DNA from: an uncultured Prevotella sp.
GTDB taxonomy: Bacteria; Bacteroidota; Bacteroidia; Bacteroidales; Bacteroidaceae
NCBI GenBank assembly: GCA_944320285.1
Contig: CALUGX010000129.1
Span: 1-33,456 of the forward strand
Reading direction: 5' to 3'
DNA length: 33,456 nucleotides
Shown here in pieces: positions 17,992 through 28,007 of the stretch; position 1 is the first letter of the stretch; each line of letters begins with the position of its first letter. Below the pieces are notes generated by a model. The model worked only from the letters and a program-made list of their open reading frames with translations, was not told the origin of the DNA and did no database searches. The position numbers and the translations under genes are program-made.

Positions 17992-18690
17992 ATGAAAGTG
18001 TTAAGATTTATTGGGATGCTGCTTCTCATCTGTCTGTCGAGCACATCCATTCAGGCAAAAAAGAAAGAATTACCATTTGTAAAAGTCTATCTGGTGAAGG
18101 AATCCGCTGTTAACGGAAAAACTGTTATTGAGGGAAAACTTGTAAAAGACTGGTTCACAGCACGTCAGGCATACCCTACAGTTGAAAACAAATTAACCGT
18201 ACAGACAGATGGCAATGAAATAAAATTGTCTGCACGTGATGTAGACAGCATAGCGATATTAACCAATGCAGGCGACTACGTAAAGGGCGAAGTGTATGTC
18301 TGTTATGCCAGCAGCCAACCTAAATTATGGGACAAAGATAAAAAAGTCTACAAACTTGTGCACATCAGGAAACACGGTAAATGTATGTCATACTGTAGCA
18401 TCCCAAGCACAAAGGAAAAACATACAGGAACATTCGGCGTCAGCTACACAAAATATATAACTTTATACCTGTACTGGTTCAATAAGACGCAGGTTGTTTT
18501 TCCGTATAAAGCAAAACAATTCATCAATGATATGAAAGAAATAATAGGAGAAGACAACGCAGTAAAAATGGGAAACGATCTGTTCGGCAATAAAAGTAAG
18601 AAAGAAATGAAAGAGTATTTTAAGAAAACAGATTTGCTGTTTGACGATTGCGATAAATGGCTTTATGAGCATGGTATAAAGCGACTTTGA
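17992..18690 (+). CDS. Exported protein of unknown function
   Basis: I do not recognise a family. The ATG at 17992 gives 232 residues starting with a clear signal peptide (MKVLRFIGMLLLICLSSTSIQA) that would be cut before KKKELPF. The frame extends upstream, but only through residues that resemble no secretion signal. The mature part is basic, mixes beta-type stretches with a charged helical C terminus, and has three cysteines near CMSYCSIPST and DDCDKW. No lipobox is present, so it is probably periplasmic or secreted. It is flanked by its own promoter and a bidirectional terminator, so it is likely a single-gene unit. Confidence 0.8.
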   Translation: MKVLRFIGMLLLICLSSTSIQAKKKELPFVKVYLVKESAVNGKTVIEGKLVKDWFTARQAYPTVENKLTVQTDGNEIKLSARDVDSIAILTNAGDYVKGEVYVCYASSQPKLWDKDKKVYKLVHIRKHGKCMSYCSIPSTKEKHTGTFGVSYTKYITLYLYWFNKTQVVFPYKAKQFINDMKEIIGEDNAVKMGNDLFGNKSKKEMKEYFKKTDLLFDDCDKWLYEHGIKRL

Positions 18691-18699
18691 TAAACAAAA

Positions 18700-18751
18700 T
18701 ATAACCTGTTGCTATGTCGTCTAACAATCGCAACAGGTTATATTGTTTTTT
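18700..18751 (+). terminator. Bidirectional terminator between the exported-protein gene and leuB
   Basis: TATAACCTGTTGC (18700-18712) is an exact reverse complement of GCAACAGGTTATA (18730-18742), with a T-rich tail to 18751. On the minus strand the tail is TTTTGTTT, so it can also end the leu operon. Confidence 0.85.
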
Positions 18752-18773
18752 ATAAAAAAGTCTGCAATCCTTA

Positions 18774-19835
18774 TCATGCAATCCTTATATAGTTGGTAAT
18801 CCACTCTCCCACTTCTTTTGTTCCATACGTCGCGCCGTCTTCAACCTGTATTTCAGGCGTGCGAACGTTGGCATCAAGTGACTCATCAACTGCCCTACGG
18901 ACTAAATTACCCTCATCTTTAAGATCAAAATATTCAAGAAGCATGGCTACAGAAAGAATTTGAGCCAATGGATTGGCGATGTTCTTACCCGCCGCTTGCG
19001 GCCATGAGCCGTGCACAGGCTCAAACACGGGTGTACTTTCGCCCGTGGATGCGGACGGAAGAAGCCCCATGCTGCCAGATATGCAACTGCCTTCATCGGT
19101 AAGAATATCTCCAAATGTATTTTCCGTAACCATTACATCGAAGAATGTCGGCTCTACAAGCATACGCATAGAAGCGTTGTCAACAAACATATAATCCGTT
19201 TTCACATCTGGATATTCAAGTTCAAGTTCTTTTGCAACCTGACGCCATAAACGGCTGGATGCCAACACATTAGCCTTATCAACAACTGTCAAGTGATGCT
19301 TGCGCTTGCGTGCATAAGCATAAGCCACGCGCAATATACGCTCTATTTCAGGACGGGTATAATAATTCGTGTCGTATGCCTTGTCATTGTCTTGGTACTT
19401 CTCACCGAAGTACATTCCACCTGTAAGTTCACGGATACATATGAAATCAGCGTCTTTTATGAGTTCGTCTTTCAACGGCGATTTATGTAGCAAACATTTG
19501 AATGTCTGCACCGGACGGATATTGGCGAACAAACCGAGTTTTTTACGCATAGCCAACAAACCCTGCTCCGGACGCACTTTCGCTGTAGGATCGTTATCAA
19601 AACGTGGATCTCCAACGGCTGCGAACAGCACGGCGTCTGCCCATTTACAAATTTCATAAGTTTCTTCAGGGAAAGGGTCGCCTACTTTATCTATGGCCAC
19701 AGCACCACATATAGCCTCTTTATAGGCCATTTTATGACCAAATTTAGCTGCCACTGCATCAAGTACAGCTTTGCCTTGTACCATTATCTCCGGCCCAATT
19801 CCGTCACCAGGAAGAATTGCAATTTTTAAATTCAT
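18774..19835 (-). CDS. leuB: 3-Isopropylmalate dehydrogenase
   Basis: The 353-residue enzyme oxidatively decarboxylates 3-isopropylmalate to 2-oxoisocaproate using NAD+. It carries the beta-decarboxylating dehydrogenase signatures: LPGDGIGPE at the start, [36 protein letters not shown] and [13 protein letters not shown]. Length is normal. It is the last gene of the leu operon, 79 bases after the LeuA-like synthase. If that synthase makes citramalate, LeuB would also act on 3-methylmalate to give 2-oxobutyrate for isoleucine. That dual use is known in other bacteria and is inferred here. Confidence 0.97.
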   Translation of the reverse strand: MNLKIAILPGDGIGPEIMVQGKAVLDAVAAKFGHKMAYKEAICGAVAIDKVGDPFPEETYEICKWADAVLFAAVGDPRFDNDPTAKVRPEQGLLAMRKKLGLFANIRPVQTFKCLLHKSPLKDELIKDADFICIRELTGGMYFGEKYQDNDKAYDTNYYTRPEIERILRVAYAYARKRKHHLTVVDKANVLASSRLWRQVAKELELEYPDVKTDYMFVDNASMRMLVEPTFFDVMVTENTFGDILTDEGSCISGSMGLLPSASTGESTPVFEPVHGSWPQAAGKNIANPLAQILSVAMLLEYFDLKDEGNLVRRAVDESLDANVRTPEIQVEDGATYGTKEVGEWITNYIRIA

Positions 19836-19914
19836 ATCTTAATATATTTTATCACTTTTAAAAACAAATTATTTGTCAAAATCAATATACCCCCTAAGAT
19901 GTAAGAAGTCCCAA

Positions 19915-21480
19915 TCAAGCATTTAAACCTTCAAAGATATTTAACATCTTGAAAGTTGCCTTAATCGCGGCTTCCGTCTGATCGGCATCAAGTCCTCGCG
20001 TCTTAATGGTCTTGTCTCCATTACTCCACGTTATCACTGTTTGTACTAAAGCGTCAGTACGTCCTCCAGGTGGTATTGTCACACTGTAATTGGTAAGTAA
20101 CGGAAATGTGCGGTTTAAATAATCTTTATATATTTTCCGCAATGCTTTAACTAATGCGTCATACTGTCCGTCACCCATAGCTTCTGTCTCGTATTGCATT
20201 CCGTTAATCTCAACTTTCACACTTGCCACAGGTTTAAGTCCGTATGCAGAAGAGACCATATAACTTATTAATTTCACTTTTTCTTCTGGTACGTTGTGTT
20301 TTAAAACGTCATTTACGATATATGGCAAATCTTCTTGAGTGACGAACTTTTTACGGTCGCCCAACTCTGTAATGCGTTGAGTTACTTTTATCGTCTGTTC
20401 TGGAGTTAGTTCTAATCCCAATTCTTGAAGATTTTTGTCTATATTTGCTTTACCGCTCGTTTTACCCAATGCATACTCACGCTTACGCCCAAAACGTTCC
20501 GGCACAAGGGCATTACTGTAAAGGTTAGCCTTATTGTCCCCATCGGCGTGGACTCCAGCCACTTGCGTAAAAACGTTCTCACCAACAATAGGCTGATTAG
20601 GGGCTACGGCGATACCTGAATATCCTTCAACAAGACGACTAACGTCATTCAAGCGTTTCTCGCGTATGCTTGTCTTAGCATGAAACTGGTCTTTCAAGAT
20701 TACCTGGACACTTGCCAACGGGGCATTTCCGCAACGCTCACCTAACCCGTTTACCGTAACGTGTAACCCCTTGGCACCGCTCAATACAGCAGCAAGCGAG
20801 TTGCTTACAGCTAAATCATAATCATTATGTGCGTGAAAATCAAAATGCACTTCAGGGTACCTTTTGACCATTTTGCGCATATATTCCACTACTTGTAATG
20901 GATTTAGTACCCCCAGAGTGTCAGGTAGCATAAAACGTTTGATACGCTTTGTTGCCAATTTGTCTAATAATCCATAAACATATTCAGGCGTATCTTTCAT
21001 CCCATTGCTCCAATCTTCAAGATAAAGATTTACATCCATATCATATGACTTGGCATAATCCACAACTTCGATAATATCATTGGCGTGCTCTTCCCGTGTC
21101 TTATGCAGCTGTCCGACACAATGTCTTAATGAGCCTTTTGCCAAAAGATTTATAACCTTACAGCCACAAGCGGCAATCCAATCAACACTTTTCTTACCAT
21201 CAACAAAGCCCAGAACCTCGACATTCCGCAATTTTCCTATCTGATTGGCGTAACGGCAAATCATAGTAACTGCATCTTTTTCTCCTGCAGAAACTCGTGC
21301 CGAAGCAACTTCAATGCGGTCAACAGCAATGCCATTGAGAAGCATTTTAGCTATCATCAATTTTTCATGCGGAAGAAAAGACACACCATTGGTTTGTTCA
21401 CCATCACGCAACGTACTATCCATTATTTCTATAAACGGCGGTATCTTGGTATGTGACTTTATTTGTTCCGGCGTTCCCAT
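19915..21480 (-). CDS. LeuA-like synthase, probable (R)-citramalate synthase
   Basis: The 521-residue protein is a second member of the isopropylmalate/citramalate/homocitrate synthase family in this operon. The catalytic barrel has [10 protein letters not shown] at 21-30 and metal ligands in FHAHND (H216, H218), with [12 protein letters not shown] after. The C-terminal ~150 residues form a LeuA-type regulatory domain ([16 protein letters not shown]). Because leuA itself is also present, this paralogue more likely joins acetyl-CoA to pyruvate (citramalate, isoleucine route) than to 2-oxoisovalerate. The sequence alone cannot settle the substrate. Its start overlaps the end of leuD by 22 bases, suggesting translational coupling. 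Confidence 0.82.
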   Translation of the reverse strand: MGTPEQIKSHTKIPPFIEIMDSTLRDGEQTNGVSFLPHEKLMIAKMLLNGIAVDRIEVASARVSAGEKDAVTMICRYANQIGKLRNVEVLGFVDGKKSVDWIAACGCKVINLLAKGSLRHCVGQLHKTREEHANDIIEVVDYAKSYDMDVNLYLEDWSNGMKDTPEYVYGLLDKLATKRIKRFMLPDTLGVLNPLQVVEYMRKMVKRYPEVHFDFHAHNDYDLAVSNSLAAVLSGAKGLHVTVNGLGERCGNAPLASVQVILKDQFHAKTSIREKRLNDVSRLVEGYSGIAVAPNQPIVGENVFTQVAGVHADGDNKANLYSNALVPERFGRKREYALGKTSGKANIDKNLQELGLELTPEQTIKVTQRITELGDRKKFVTQEDLPYIVNDVLKHNVPEEKVKLISYMVSSAYGLKPVASVKVEINGMQYETEAMGDGQYDALVKALRKIYKDYLNRTFPLLTNYSVTIPPGGRTDALVQTVITWSNGDKTIKTRGLDADQTEAAIKATFKMLNIFEGLNA

Positions 21481-22049
21481 TCTTCTATTTTGTCCTTATT
21501 TTGCAATAAATAGTCTATATCATCAAAACCATTTATCAAACAATGCTTTTTATATCCGTTAATTTCAAAATTCTCACTATGCCCTGTTTCTTTGTTTGTT
21601 ACCCTTTGATTTGGCAAATCTACTTCTACCACTGTTTTAGGATTTTCCGCAATACTGCTGAAAAGTTCTGTTAGAAATTGCTCTGAAACGACAACGGGCA
21701 AAACAAAATTATTTAATTCATTGTTTTTATGTATATCGGCAAAAAAACTGCTTATCACAACCCTAAATCCATACCCTGCAATAGCCCATGCCGCATGTTC
21801 GCGGCTTGATCCACAACCAAAATTTTTACCTGTCACAAGAATCTCCCCTCCATATTCAGGATTATTCAACACAAAATCTCTTTTTATGGAACCATCCTTA
21901 TCATACCGCCAATCTCTAAAAAGGTTATCTCCAAAGCCCTTTTTATCAGTAGATTTTAAAAAACGTGCAGGTATTATTTGGTCTGTGTCAACGTTTTCTA
22001 ATGGCAACGGAACACAAGTGCTTGTTATTATGTTGAATTTTTGTTTCAT
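21459..22049 (-). CDS. leuD: 3-Isopropylmalate dehydratase small subunit
   Basis: The 196-residue swivel subunit of isopropylmalate isomerase completes the active site formed with Leu[13 protein letters not shown] near the N terminus and [20 protein letters not shown] are the family signatures. Length is typical of the bacterial LeuD type. It lies 34 bases after leuC and overlaps the following synthase gene by 22 bases. Confidence 0.97.
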   Translation of the reverse strand: MKQKFNIITSTCVPLPLENVDTDQIIPARFLKSTDKKGFGDNLFRDWRYDKDGSIKRDFVLNNPEYGGEILVTGKNFGCGSSREHAAWAIAGYGFRVVISSFFADIHKNNELNNFVLPVVVSEQFLTELFSSIAENPKTVVEVDLPNQRVTNKETGHSENFEINGYKKHCLINGFDDIDYLLQNKDKIEEWERRNK

Positions 22050-22083
22050 ATCAATTATTGTTTTTTATAAGTAACATAATAAT

Positions 22084-23478
22084 TTATATCAAATCACGTG
22101 GATCTGTTATAACACCTGTAACGGCAGCAGCTGCCGCAACTAATGGACTGGCTAAAATGGTGCGTGCACCAGGGCCTTGACGCCCTTCAAAATTTCTATT
22201 ACTTGTTGAAACTGAATATTTCCCTGATGGCACTTTATCATCATTCATTGCAAGGCACGCCGAACATCCCGGTTGTCGTATTTCAAACCCTGCATCTGCC
22301 AATACTTTATCAATGCCTTCTTTTCTTACCTGACGTTCAACAGCCCACGACCCCGGAACTAACCATGCAACAATATTGTCTGCTTTCTTTTTGCCTCTCA
22401 CAACAGAAGCAAAAGCCCTGAAGTCTTCAATACGACCATTTGTGCAAGCTCCTAAAAATACATAATCAACCTTTTTCCCAAGAAGTTTCTCTCCAGGCTT
22501 AAAACCCATATAATTCAAGGCCTTTAAGAAGGAAGCCTTACCACCCTCTCCAATCTCTTCAACAGTTGGTATATTTCCAGATATGCTAATTCCCATACCG
22601 GGATTAGTTCCATAAGTTATGCGAGGCTCTATATCAGCTCCGTCAAATATCAGCTCTTTATCAAATTTGGCATCATCATCACTTTTCAATGTCCTCCAAT
22701 AAGATAATGCTTTATCCCAATCAACCCCCTTTGGGGCAAATTCTTTATTTTTGAGATATTCAAATGTTTTTTCGTCCGGAGCCATAAATCCACCGCGCGC
22801 CCCCATCTCAATAGACAGATTACATAAAGTCAATCGTCCTTCCATTGACAGATTTTCAACAACAGAGCCTGCATATTCAATGAAATAACCAGTTGCACCA
22901 GAAGTTGAAATTTTTGCCATCAAATAAAGAGCCACGTCTTTCGCTGTAACACCGTTACCAAGCTCTCCATTAATTCTTATTCTCATGGATTTAGGCTTTT
23001 GTTGCAGAATACATTGAGAAGCCATAACCATTTCAACTTCGCTTGTTCCTATACCGAAAGCCACGGCACCAACTGCACCATGAGTGCTTGTATGTGAATC
23101 ACCACAAACGATAGTCATACCTGGCAAAGACAAACCTTTTTCTAGGCCTACAACATGGATAATTCCGTTATTTTCATCCATCATGCCATAATAAGACAGT
23201 CCAAATTCTTTAGCATTGTTCTTCAACGTTTCAACTTGTCTCCTTGAAACGGGGTCTGCTATAGGCTTGTCTTGGTCGTGTGTCGGTGTGTTATGATCCG
23301 GCATACAGAAAATTTGCCTTGGCCTGAAACATTTAAGACCACGTTCACGTAATCCAGAAAATGCCTGAGGCGAAGTCACTTCGTGACAATACAACCTATC
23401 TATATAAAGTTGTGTCGGACCGTCTTTTATGACTTGCACGACGTGCTTGTCCCATATTTTATCAAAAAGTGTATTCAT
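22084..23478 (-). CDS. leuC: 3-Isopropylmalate dehydratase large subunit
   Basis: The 464-residue aconitase-family subunit carries a [4Fe-4S] cluster and isomerises 2- to 3-isopropylmalate with LeuD. Three cluster cysteines are visible, one in [11 protein letters not shown] and two in [12 protein letters not shown]. The substrate-binding segment [15 protein letters not shown] is intact. Length is normal. It starts 54 bases after leuA. It may also process citramalate for isoleucine synthesis if the neighbouring paralogue is a citramalate synthase. Confidence 0.97.
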   Translation of the reverse strand: MNTLFDKIWDKHVVQVIKDGPTQLYIDRLYCHEVTSPQAFSGLRERGLKCFRPRQIFCMPDHNTPTHDQDKPIADPVSRRQVETLKNNAKEFGLSYYGMMDENNGIIHVVGLEKGLSLPGMTIVCGDSHTSTHGAVGAVAFGIGTSEVEMVMASQCILQQKPKSMRIRINGELGNGVTAKDVALYLMAKISTSGATGYFIEYAGSVVENLSMEGRLTLCNLSIEMGARGGFMAPDEKTFEYLKNKEFAPKGVDWDKALSYWRTLKSDDDAKFDKELIFDGADIEPRITYGTNPGMGISISGNIPTVEEIGEGGKASFLKALNYMGFKPGEKLLGKKVDYVFLGACTNGRIEDFRAFASVVRGKKKADNIVAWLVPGSWAVERQVRKEGIDKVLADAGFEIRQPGCSACLAMNDDKVPSGKYSVSTSNRNFEGRQGPGARTILASPLVAAAAAVTGVITDPRDLI

Positions 23479-23532
23479 ATTTATAAAGTTATTTTACACA
23501 TGAAATAAGAAATACATCTTAAAAGTGCCATT

Positions 23533-25029
23533 TTATTTAAACTTATTAATACAATCAATATACGCTTCTACCGAGGCCGTTACAATATCAGTATTTGCCC
23601 CAAATCCATAATAAATATTTCCGTTATATTCAACTTGCATATGAACTTTGCCAATATCGTCAGAGCCCTTACTGATTGCTTGTATCGTAAATTCTTTCAG
23701 CACCATATGCTTTTGTATTATTTTCTTTAAGGCTTTAATTGCGGCATCAACCGGACCGTTCCCTGTTGATGCTTCTTCAAACTTCTGCCCCGAAATATCA
23801 AGACCGATACTTGCCACACTCTTTACGCCCATGCCAGTCGTCACTTGCAAGAAGTCAAGTTTCACGGAGTGAGCCTCCGCCCTGTCCGCACCAGCAAGCA
23901 TCAAAATGTCGTCATCATTGATTTCTTTTTTCTTATCGGCCAGTTTCAAGAAACTCTGATAAATTTTGTCAATCTTATTTTCATCATCAATATTGACGCC
24001 AAGCACTCCAAGGCGATATTTTAATGCAGCTCTTCCGCTTCGAGCCGTGAGCACTATTGAGTTGTCGTCAAGTCCCACGTCCTTCGGATTCATAATCTCG
24101 TAGGTGTCAACATTCTTCAGCACACCATCTTGATGTATTCCACTTGAATGAGCAAAAGCATTACGCCCAACAATAGCCTTGTTTGGCTGGACAGGCATAT
24201 TCATTAAGCTGCTTACCATTCTGCTTGTAGGGTAAATTTTTGTTGTGTTGATATTGGTATTAATTTCCAAATGCTTATGACACTTTAAAATCATGGAAAT
24301 TTCTTCAAGCGAAGTATTCCCTGCTCTCTCCCCTATTCCGTTAACAGTTACTTCCACTTGTCGTGCGCCATTGACTATTCCGCTTAATGTGTTAGCCGTA
24401 GCCATACCCAAGTCATTGTGGCAATGGGTTGAAATGATAGCTTTGTCTATATTATCAACGTGTTCAACTAAATATCTTATTTTTTCACCATATTCACTCG
24501 GAAGACAATAGCCAGTTGTGTCTGGGATGTTCACCACTGTTGCACCAGCTTTAATAACAGCTTCTATCACTCTGGCGAGATACTCATTATCCGTGCGCCC
24601 TGCGTCTTCGGCATAAAACTCAACATCTTCGACATATTTTTTTGCATACTTAACCGCTGCCACAGCACGTTCAATGATTTCTTCACGGTTACTGTTAAAC
24701 TTATATTTTATATGTGAATCGCTTGTTCCAATGCCGGTGTGTATTCGTTTATGCTTTGCATACTGCAAGGATTCAGCTGCAATGTCAATGTCTTTTTCCA
24801 CTGCACGTGTCAGCGCACAAATAGCTGGCCACGTCACAGCCTTTGATATTTCGATTACAGAGTTGAAATCACCTGGACTTGAAATAGGAAATCCCGCCTC
24901 TATCACATCAACCCCAAGTTGTTCCAATTGTTTCGCAACTTGTATCTTTTCTACTGTATTAAGTTGACATCCTGGAACTTGCTCTCCGTCCCGCAGTGTC
25001 GTGTCGAAAATAAACAACCTTTCACTCAT
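23533..25029 (-). CDS. leuA: 2-Isopropylmalate synthase
   Basis: The 498-residue enzyme condenses acetyl-CoA with 2-oxoisovalerate, the first step of leucine synthesis. [12 protein letters not shown] at 9-20, metal-binding STHCHND (H202, H204) and [14 protein letters not shown] identify a true LeuA. The C-terminal ~110 residues are the leucine-binding regulatory domain. Length is normal. It is the first structural gene of the operon and is preceded by a leader peptide and an intrinsic terminator, so its expression is probably controlled by attenuation as well as by enzyme feedback. Confidence 0.97.
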   Translation of the reverse strand: MSERLFIFDTTLRDGEQVPGCQLNTVEKIQVAKQLEQLGVDVIEAGFPISSPGDFNSVIEISKAVTWPAICALTRAVEKDIDIAAESLQYAKHKRIHTGIGTSDSHIKYKFNSNREEIIERAVAAVKYAKKYVEDVEFYAEDAGRTDNEYLARVIEAVIKAGATVVNIPDTTGYCLPSEYGEKIRYLVEHVDNIDKAIISTHCHNDLGMATANTLSGIVNGARQVEVTVNGIGERAGNTSLEEISMILKCHKHLEINTNINTTKIYPTSRMVSSLMNMPVQPNKAIVGRNAFAHSSGIHQDGVLKNVDTYEIMNPKDVGLDDNSIVLTARSGRAALKYRLGVLGVNIDDENKIDKIYQSFLKLADKKKEINDDDILMLAGADRAEAHSVKLDFLQVTTGMGVKSVASIGLDISGQKFEEASTGNGPVDAAIKALKKIIQKHMVLKEFTIQAISKGSDDIGKVHMQVEYNGNIYYGFGANTDIVTASVEAYIDCINKFK

Positions 25030-25052
25030 TATATTCGCATTTTATTATTAAC

Positions 25053-25086
25053 AAAAAACCTTTCACACGCTGAAGTGAGAAAGGTT
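25053..25086 (-). terminator. Attenuator terminator upstream of leuA
   Basis: On the minus strand, AACCTTTCTCAC (25086-25075) pairs with GTGTGAAAGGTT (25068-25057) with one mismatch around a six-base loop. A run of six Ts follows, starting inside the 3' arm (25058-25053). It lies between the leu promoter and leuA, so it must be read through for the operon to be expressed. Confidence 0.85.
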
Positions 25087-25132
25087 CTATATCGATACAA
25101 CATATATCAACAGTACACTTTATCACCTCCTC
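25077..25132 (-). promoter_or_regulatory. Candidate antiterminator pairing in the leu leader
   Basis: GAGGAGG (minus strand, 25132-25126, in the Gly codons) can form seven consecutive pairs, two of them G-U, with CTTTCTC (25083-25077) in the terminator's 5' arm. The two structures exclude each other. A ribosome stalled on the Ile/Leu codons would leave GAGGAGG free to block the terminator. The pairing is seen in sequence and the mechanism is inferred. Confidence 0.6.
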
Positions 25133-25187
25133 CGACAAACTTAAGTCGTAGTATAATAATGTGTAATATGCTGATGTTCTGTTTCAT
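25107..25187 (-). CDS. leu/ile operon leader peptide
   Basis: A 26-codon ORF beginning MKQNISILHIIILRLKFV, then three Gly codons and DKVYC, ends at TGA 20 bases before the terminator's 5' arm. Ten of 26 residues are branched-chain (five Ile, three Leu, two Val), and eight of the eleven residues at positions 5-15 are Ile or Leu. The start lies about 25 bases after the predicted transcription start. The longer frame (from 25289) begins upstream of the promoter, so the inner ATG is the sensible start. Scarcity of charged Ile or Leu tRNA would stall ribosomes before the GGA GGA GGT stretch. The peptide itself probably has no function beyond this. Confidence 0.8.
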   Translation of the reverse strand: MKQNISILHIIILRLKFVGGGDKVYC

Positions 25188-25217
25188 CTGTAAAACACTA
25201 TTTTCTTCTTTACTTTG

Positions 25218-25250
25218 GCAAAAGTAACAATAATAAACGAATAAAACAAA
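25218..25250 (-). promoter_or_regulatory. Promoter of the leu operon
   Basis: On the minus strand, TTTG (25250-25247) and TACTTTTGC (25226-25218) are separated by exactly 20 bases, a full match to the Bacteroidetes consensus. Transcription should start near 25212, just before the leader peptide. Confidence 0.8.
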
Positions 25251-25358
25251 TAAATTGCAATTAATTTTGCGATATAAATTATAATTCATTAATTATAAAT
25301 GTTCTATATAACTTTTTCATCTATAGAAAAACAACCAATCGTTAATGAAATTTATAAA

Positions 25359-25413
25359 ATAAAAAGCATTGTCATGGTCTTTTAGCTTCAGAACCAACAA
25401 CAATGCTTTTTAT
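25359..25413 (-). terminator. Terminator of the Crp/Fnr-type regulator gene
   Basis: The 14-base arms 25359-25372 and 25400-25413 are exact reverse complements, and on the minus strand the distal arm begins with ACAATGC and ends TTTTTAT. The first arm overlaps the stop codon of the regulator gene. It insulates the leu promoter from upstream transcription. Confidence 0.8.
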
Positions 25414-26009
25414 TATCCCAAAGTTATATTTGAACGCACTCGACTCAACGTTTCAGGAGTCATCTGCAAATAACTTGCTACGTAAACCAACGGTGCACGC
25501 AATGCAATTTGTGGAGACCTTTTACAAAATCTTTGGTAACGATCCTGCGCCGTTTCAAAACGTACAAGATCGGCATGTATTTGTGAATTGATAAGTGATT
25601 CTTCAAGTATTTTCCTATACAATATTTGAATATTCACATTATGCAAGGCCACTTCTTCCAAACGTTTTTTAGGTAATGCGTAAATCAAGACAGGTTCAAG
25701 GGCTTCAACTTGCAAATATGTAGGTTCTTCCTTAAAAAGACTTTCTATACACATAACAATCTCACCTTCAGCCGCCATGTGTTCAGTCACCTCTTTCCCT
25801 TTTTTAAAATAGAATTGACGTACGAGACCTTTTTCTATATAGTAAATGTGCTTGCACATTTCACCCTCTTTCAGGATCATCTCGCTTTTTGCAAACTTCA
25901 TAGGCACAAGGGTGCTTTCAAGAATGTCAAGCTCGTCATGAGTCATTGTACTATATTTTCTTGCAAGCTCTCGTGCTATGTCACGTTTGTTCTTTAACAC
26001 TTCTTTCAT
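25413..26009 (-). CDS. Crp/Fnr-family transcriptional regulator
   Basis: The 198-residue protein has an N-terminal cyclic-nucleotide-binding-type beta-roll (about 25-130; KEGEMCKHIYYIEKGLVRQF is typical) and a long dimerisation helix. The C-terminal helix-turn-helix around APLVYVASYLQMTPETLSRV resembles Bacteroidetes regulators of this family. The effector is not predictable. No Fnr-type cysteine cluster is evident. AAGGAGGG lies four bases before the ATG, a strong ribosome binding site for this phylum. It sits directly upstream of the leu operon on the same strand but is separated by a terminator and a fresh promoter, so any link to that operon is speculative. Confidence 0.88.
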   Translation of the reverse strand: MKEVLKNKRDIARELARKYSTMTHDELDILESTLVPMKFAKSEMILKEGEMCKHIYYIEKGLVRQFYFKKGKEVTEHMAAEGEIVMCIESLFKEEPTYLQVEALEPVLIYALPKKRLEEVALHNVNIQILYRKILEESLINSQIHADLVRFETAQDRYQRFCKRSPQIALRAPLVYVASYLQMTPETLSRVRSNITLG

Positions 26010-26074
26010 GGTTCCCTCCTTTTTTATTCATTTCTTTACAAGTAACACTTGAAAGATTTATTTCTTTTCATGGT

Positions 26075-26100
26075 GATTATAAGGCTGTTTCTTTATAATC
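26075..26100 (-). terminator. Weak hairpin after lepA
   Basis: GATTATAA (26075-26082) and TTATAATC (26093-26100) are reverse complements, right after the lepA stop. No T run follows on the minus strand, so it is at best a weak terminator or an mRNA-end stabiliser. Confidence 0.3.
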
Positions 26101-26103
26101 TCA

Positions 26104-27885
26104 TCAATCCAACTTCAACACAGCAAGGAAAGCCTTTTGCGGCACTTCCACATTACCTATCTGTTTCATGCGCTTTTTTCCTCGTTTTTGTTTTTCAAGC
26201 AATTTACGTTTACGACTAACGTCACCGCCATAACATTTTGCAGTAACATCCTTACGCACGCATTTCACAGTTTCACGCGCAACAATCTTAGAACCTATAG
26301 CTGCCTGTATCGCAATGTCAAACTGCTGACGCGGTATAAGCTCCTTAAGTTTCTCACACATACGCCGGCCAAGTGCCACTGCATTATCATGATGAGCCAG
26401 TGTTGACAACGCATCTACCGGCTCACCATTGAGTAAGATGTCAAGTTTGGCTAGTTTTGACGGACGGAAACTGTCAATATGGTAGTCAAAAGAGGCATAA
26501 CCCTTGGATATGCTTTTCAATTTATCATAAAAGTCAATGACAATTTCTCCCAAAGGCAGCATGAAATGTAATTCAACCCTGTTGCCGCTGACATACTCCT
26601 GATTGATTAATTCGCCTCGCTTGTCAAGACAGAGTTTCATTATCGGGCCGATATAATTTGTCGTCGTTATTATCGAAGCCCTTATGTATGGTTCTTCAAT
26701 GTGATCTATCATCGTTGCGTCAGGCAGTCCTGACGGATTGTGAACTTCTTTCGCGTTACCTTGTTTGTCATAAACCATATATGAAACATTCGGAACCGTA
26801 GTTATTACATCCATATTAAACTCACGATCCAAACGCTCTTGGATTATCTCCATGTGGAGCAGTCCAAGAAACCCACAACGAAAACCGAAACCCAAAGCCA
26901 CTGACGATTCTGGAGAGAACGTCAAAGAGGCATCGTTTAACTGCAATTTCTCAAGTGAAGCCCTAAGGTTTTCATAATCGGCAGAATCTATGGGATACAC
27001 ACCGGCGAAGACCATAGGCTTGACTTCTTGGAAACCGGATATTGCTTTGTCGCACGGCCTTGCAACGTGGGTTATCGTGTCGCCCACTTTTACTTCTTTA
27101 CTGTCCTTAATTCCGCTGATAATATATCCCACATCGCCCGTCCCAAGTTTATCGCGGGCTATCATGTCCATCTTCAGCACGCCTACTTCGTCAGCTGTGT
27201 ATTCCATACCTGTATTAAAGAACTTCACCTTGTCACCTTTTGCGATGGTGCCGTTCTCTATTTTGAAATATGCGATAATGCCACGGAACGAATTGAACAC
27301 AGAGTCAAATATCAGTGCTTGCAACGGTGCATCCGGATCACCTGACGGATGTGGCACTCTTTCTACCACGGCGTCCAAAATGTCCTTAACGCCTTCGCCT
27401 GTTTTACCTGAAGCGCGGATTATTTCCTTACGAGCACAGCCAAGTAAGTCTACAATTTCGTCCTCAACCTCATCCGGCATAGCCGAAGGCATATCTATTT
27501 TATTTATTACAGGTATTATCTCCAAATCGTGCTCCAAAGCCATATATAAGTTACTTATCGTCTGCGCCTGCACGCCCTGGGTTGCATCGACAACAAGCAA
27601 TGCACCCTCACAGGCCGCAATACTTCGCGATACCTCGTATGAAAAATCCACGTGCCCCGGAGTGTCGATCAAATTCAATATATATTTGCCGCCTTCATGC
27701 TCATATTCCATCTGTATTGCATGACTTTTTATCGTTATGCCACGCTCACGCTCCAAATCCATATCATCAAGCATCTGTCCTTCAGTGACTTGAATTGTGT
27801 TTGTGTATTCCAGCAATCTGTCAGCAAGGGTTGATTTGCCGTGATCAATATGTGCAATTATACAGAAATTTCTTATTTCGTTCAT
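26104..27885 (-). CDS. lepA: Elongation factor 4 (LepA)
   Basis: The 593-residue translational GTPase binds ribosomes and is thought to help stalled or back-translocated complexes and 30S assembly. G1 AHIDHGKST near residues 11-19, [12 protein letters not shown] and the NKIDMPSA G4 motif are intact. The LepA-specific C-terminal domain is present ([20 protein letters not shown]). The start at 27885 ([16 protein letters not shown]) is chosen over the in-frame ATG at 27930 because it matches the family and because a -7 promoter element at 27905-27913 would leave the earlier codon untranscribed. Confidence 0.96.
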   Translation of the reverse strand: MNEIRNFCIIAHIDHGKSTLADRLLEYTNTIQVTEGQMLDDMDLERERGITIKSHAIQMEYEHEGGKYILNLIDTPGHVDFSYEVSRSIAACEGALLVVDATQGVQAQTISNLYMALEHDLEIIPVINKIDMPSAMPDEVEDEIVDLLGCARKEIIRASGKTGEGVKDILDAVVERVPHPSGDPDAPLQALIFDSVFNSFRGIIAYFKIENGTIAKGDKVKFFNTGMEYTADEVGVLKMDMIARDKLGTGDVGYIISGIKDSKEVKVGDTITHVARPCDKAISGFQEVKPMVFAGVYPIDSADYENLRASLEKLQLNDASLTFSPESSVALGFGFRCGFLGLLHMEIIQERLDREFNMDVITTVPNVSYMVYDKQGNAKEVHNPSGLPDATMIDHIEEPYIRASIITTTNYIGPIMKLCLDKRGELINQEYVSGNRVELHFMLPLGEIVIDFYDKLKSISKGYASFDYHIDSFRPSKLAKLDILLNGEPVDALSTLAHHDNAVALGRRMCEKLKELIPRQQFDIAIQAAIGSKIVARETVKCVRKDVTAKCYGGDVSRKRKLLEKQKRGKKRMKQIGNVEVPQKAFLAVLKLD

Positions 27886-27904
27886 CAATTTACATTTTTG
27901 GAAC

Positions 27905-27913
27905 GCAAATATA
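27905..27913 (-). promoter_or_regulatory. Promoter -7 element of lepA
   Basis: On the minus strand it reads TATATTTGC, matching TAnnTTTGC, 19 bases before the chosen ATG. No -33 TTTG at the proper spacing. Confidence 0.45.
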
Positions 27914-28007
27914 CAAAAAAATGCTTTCAAATCCTAAGATTTAGGATATTTTTACGATGAAAATAGAAAAATCCGTATTTATCCATACGTATAAGAAAGA
28001 TAATTTT

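Noticed and set aside
25107-25289. 60-codon minus-strand ORF covering the leu leader
   Set aside because: Its first part lies upstream of or inside the leu promoter. Only the last 26 codons (from 25187) are plausibly translated, and these are reported as the leader peptide.
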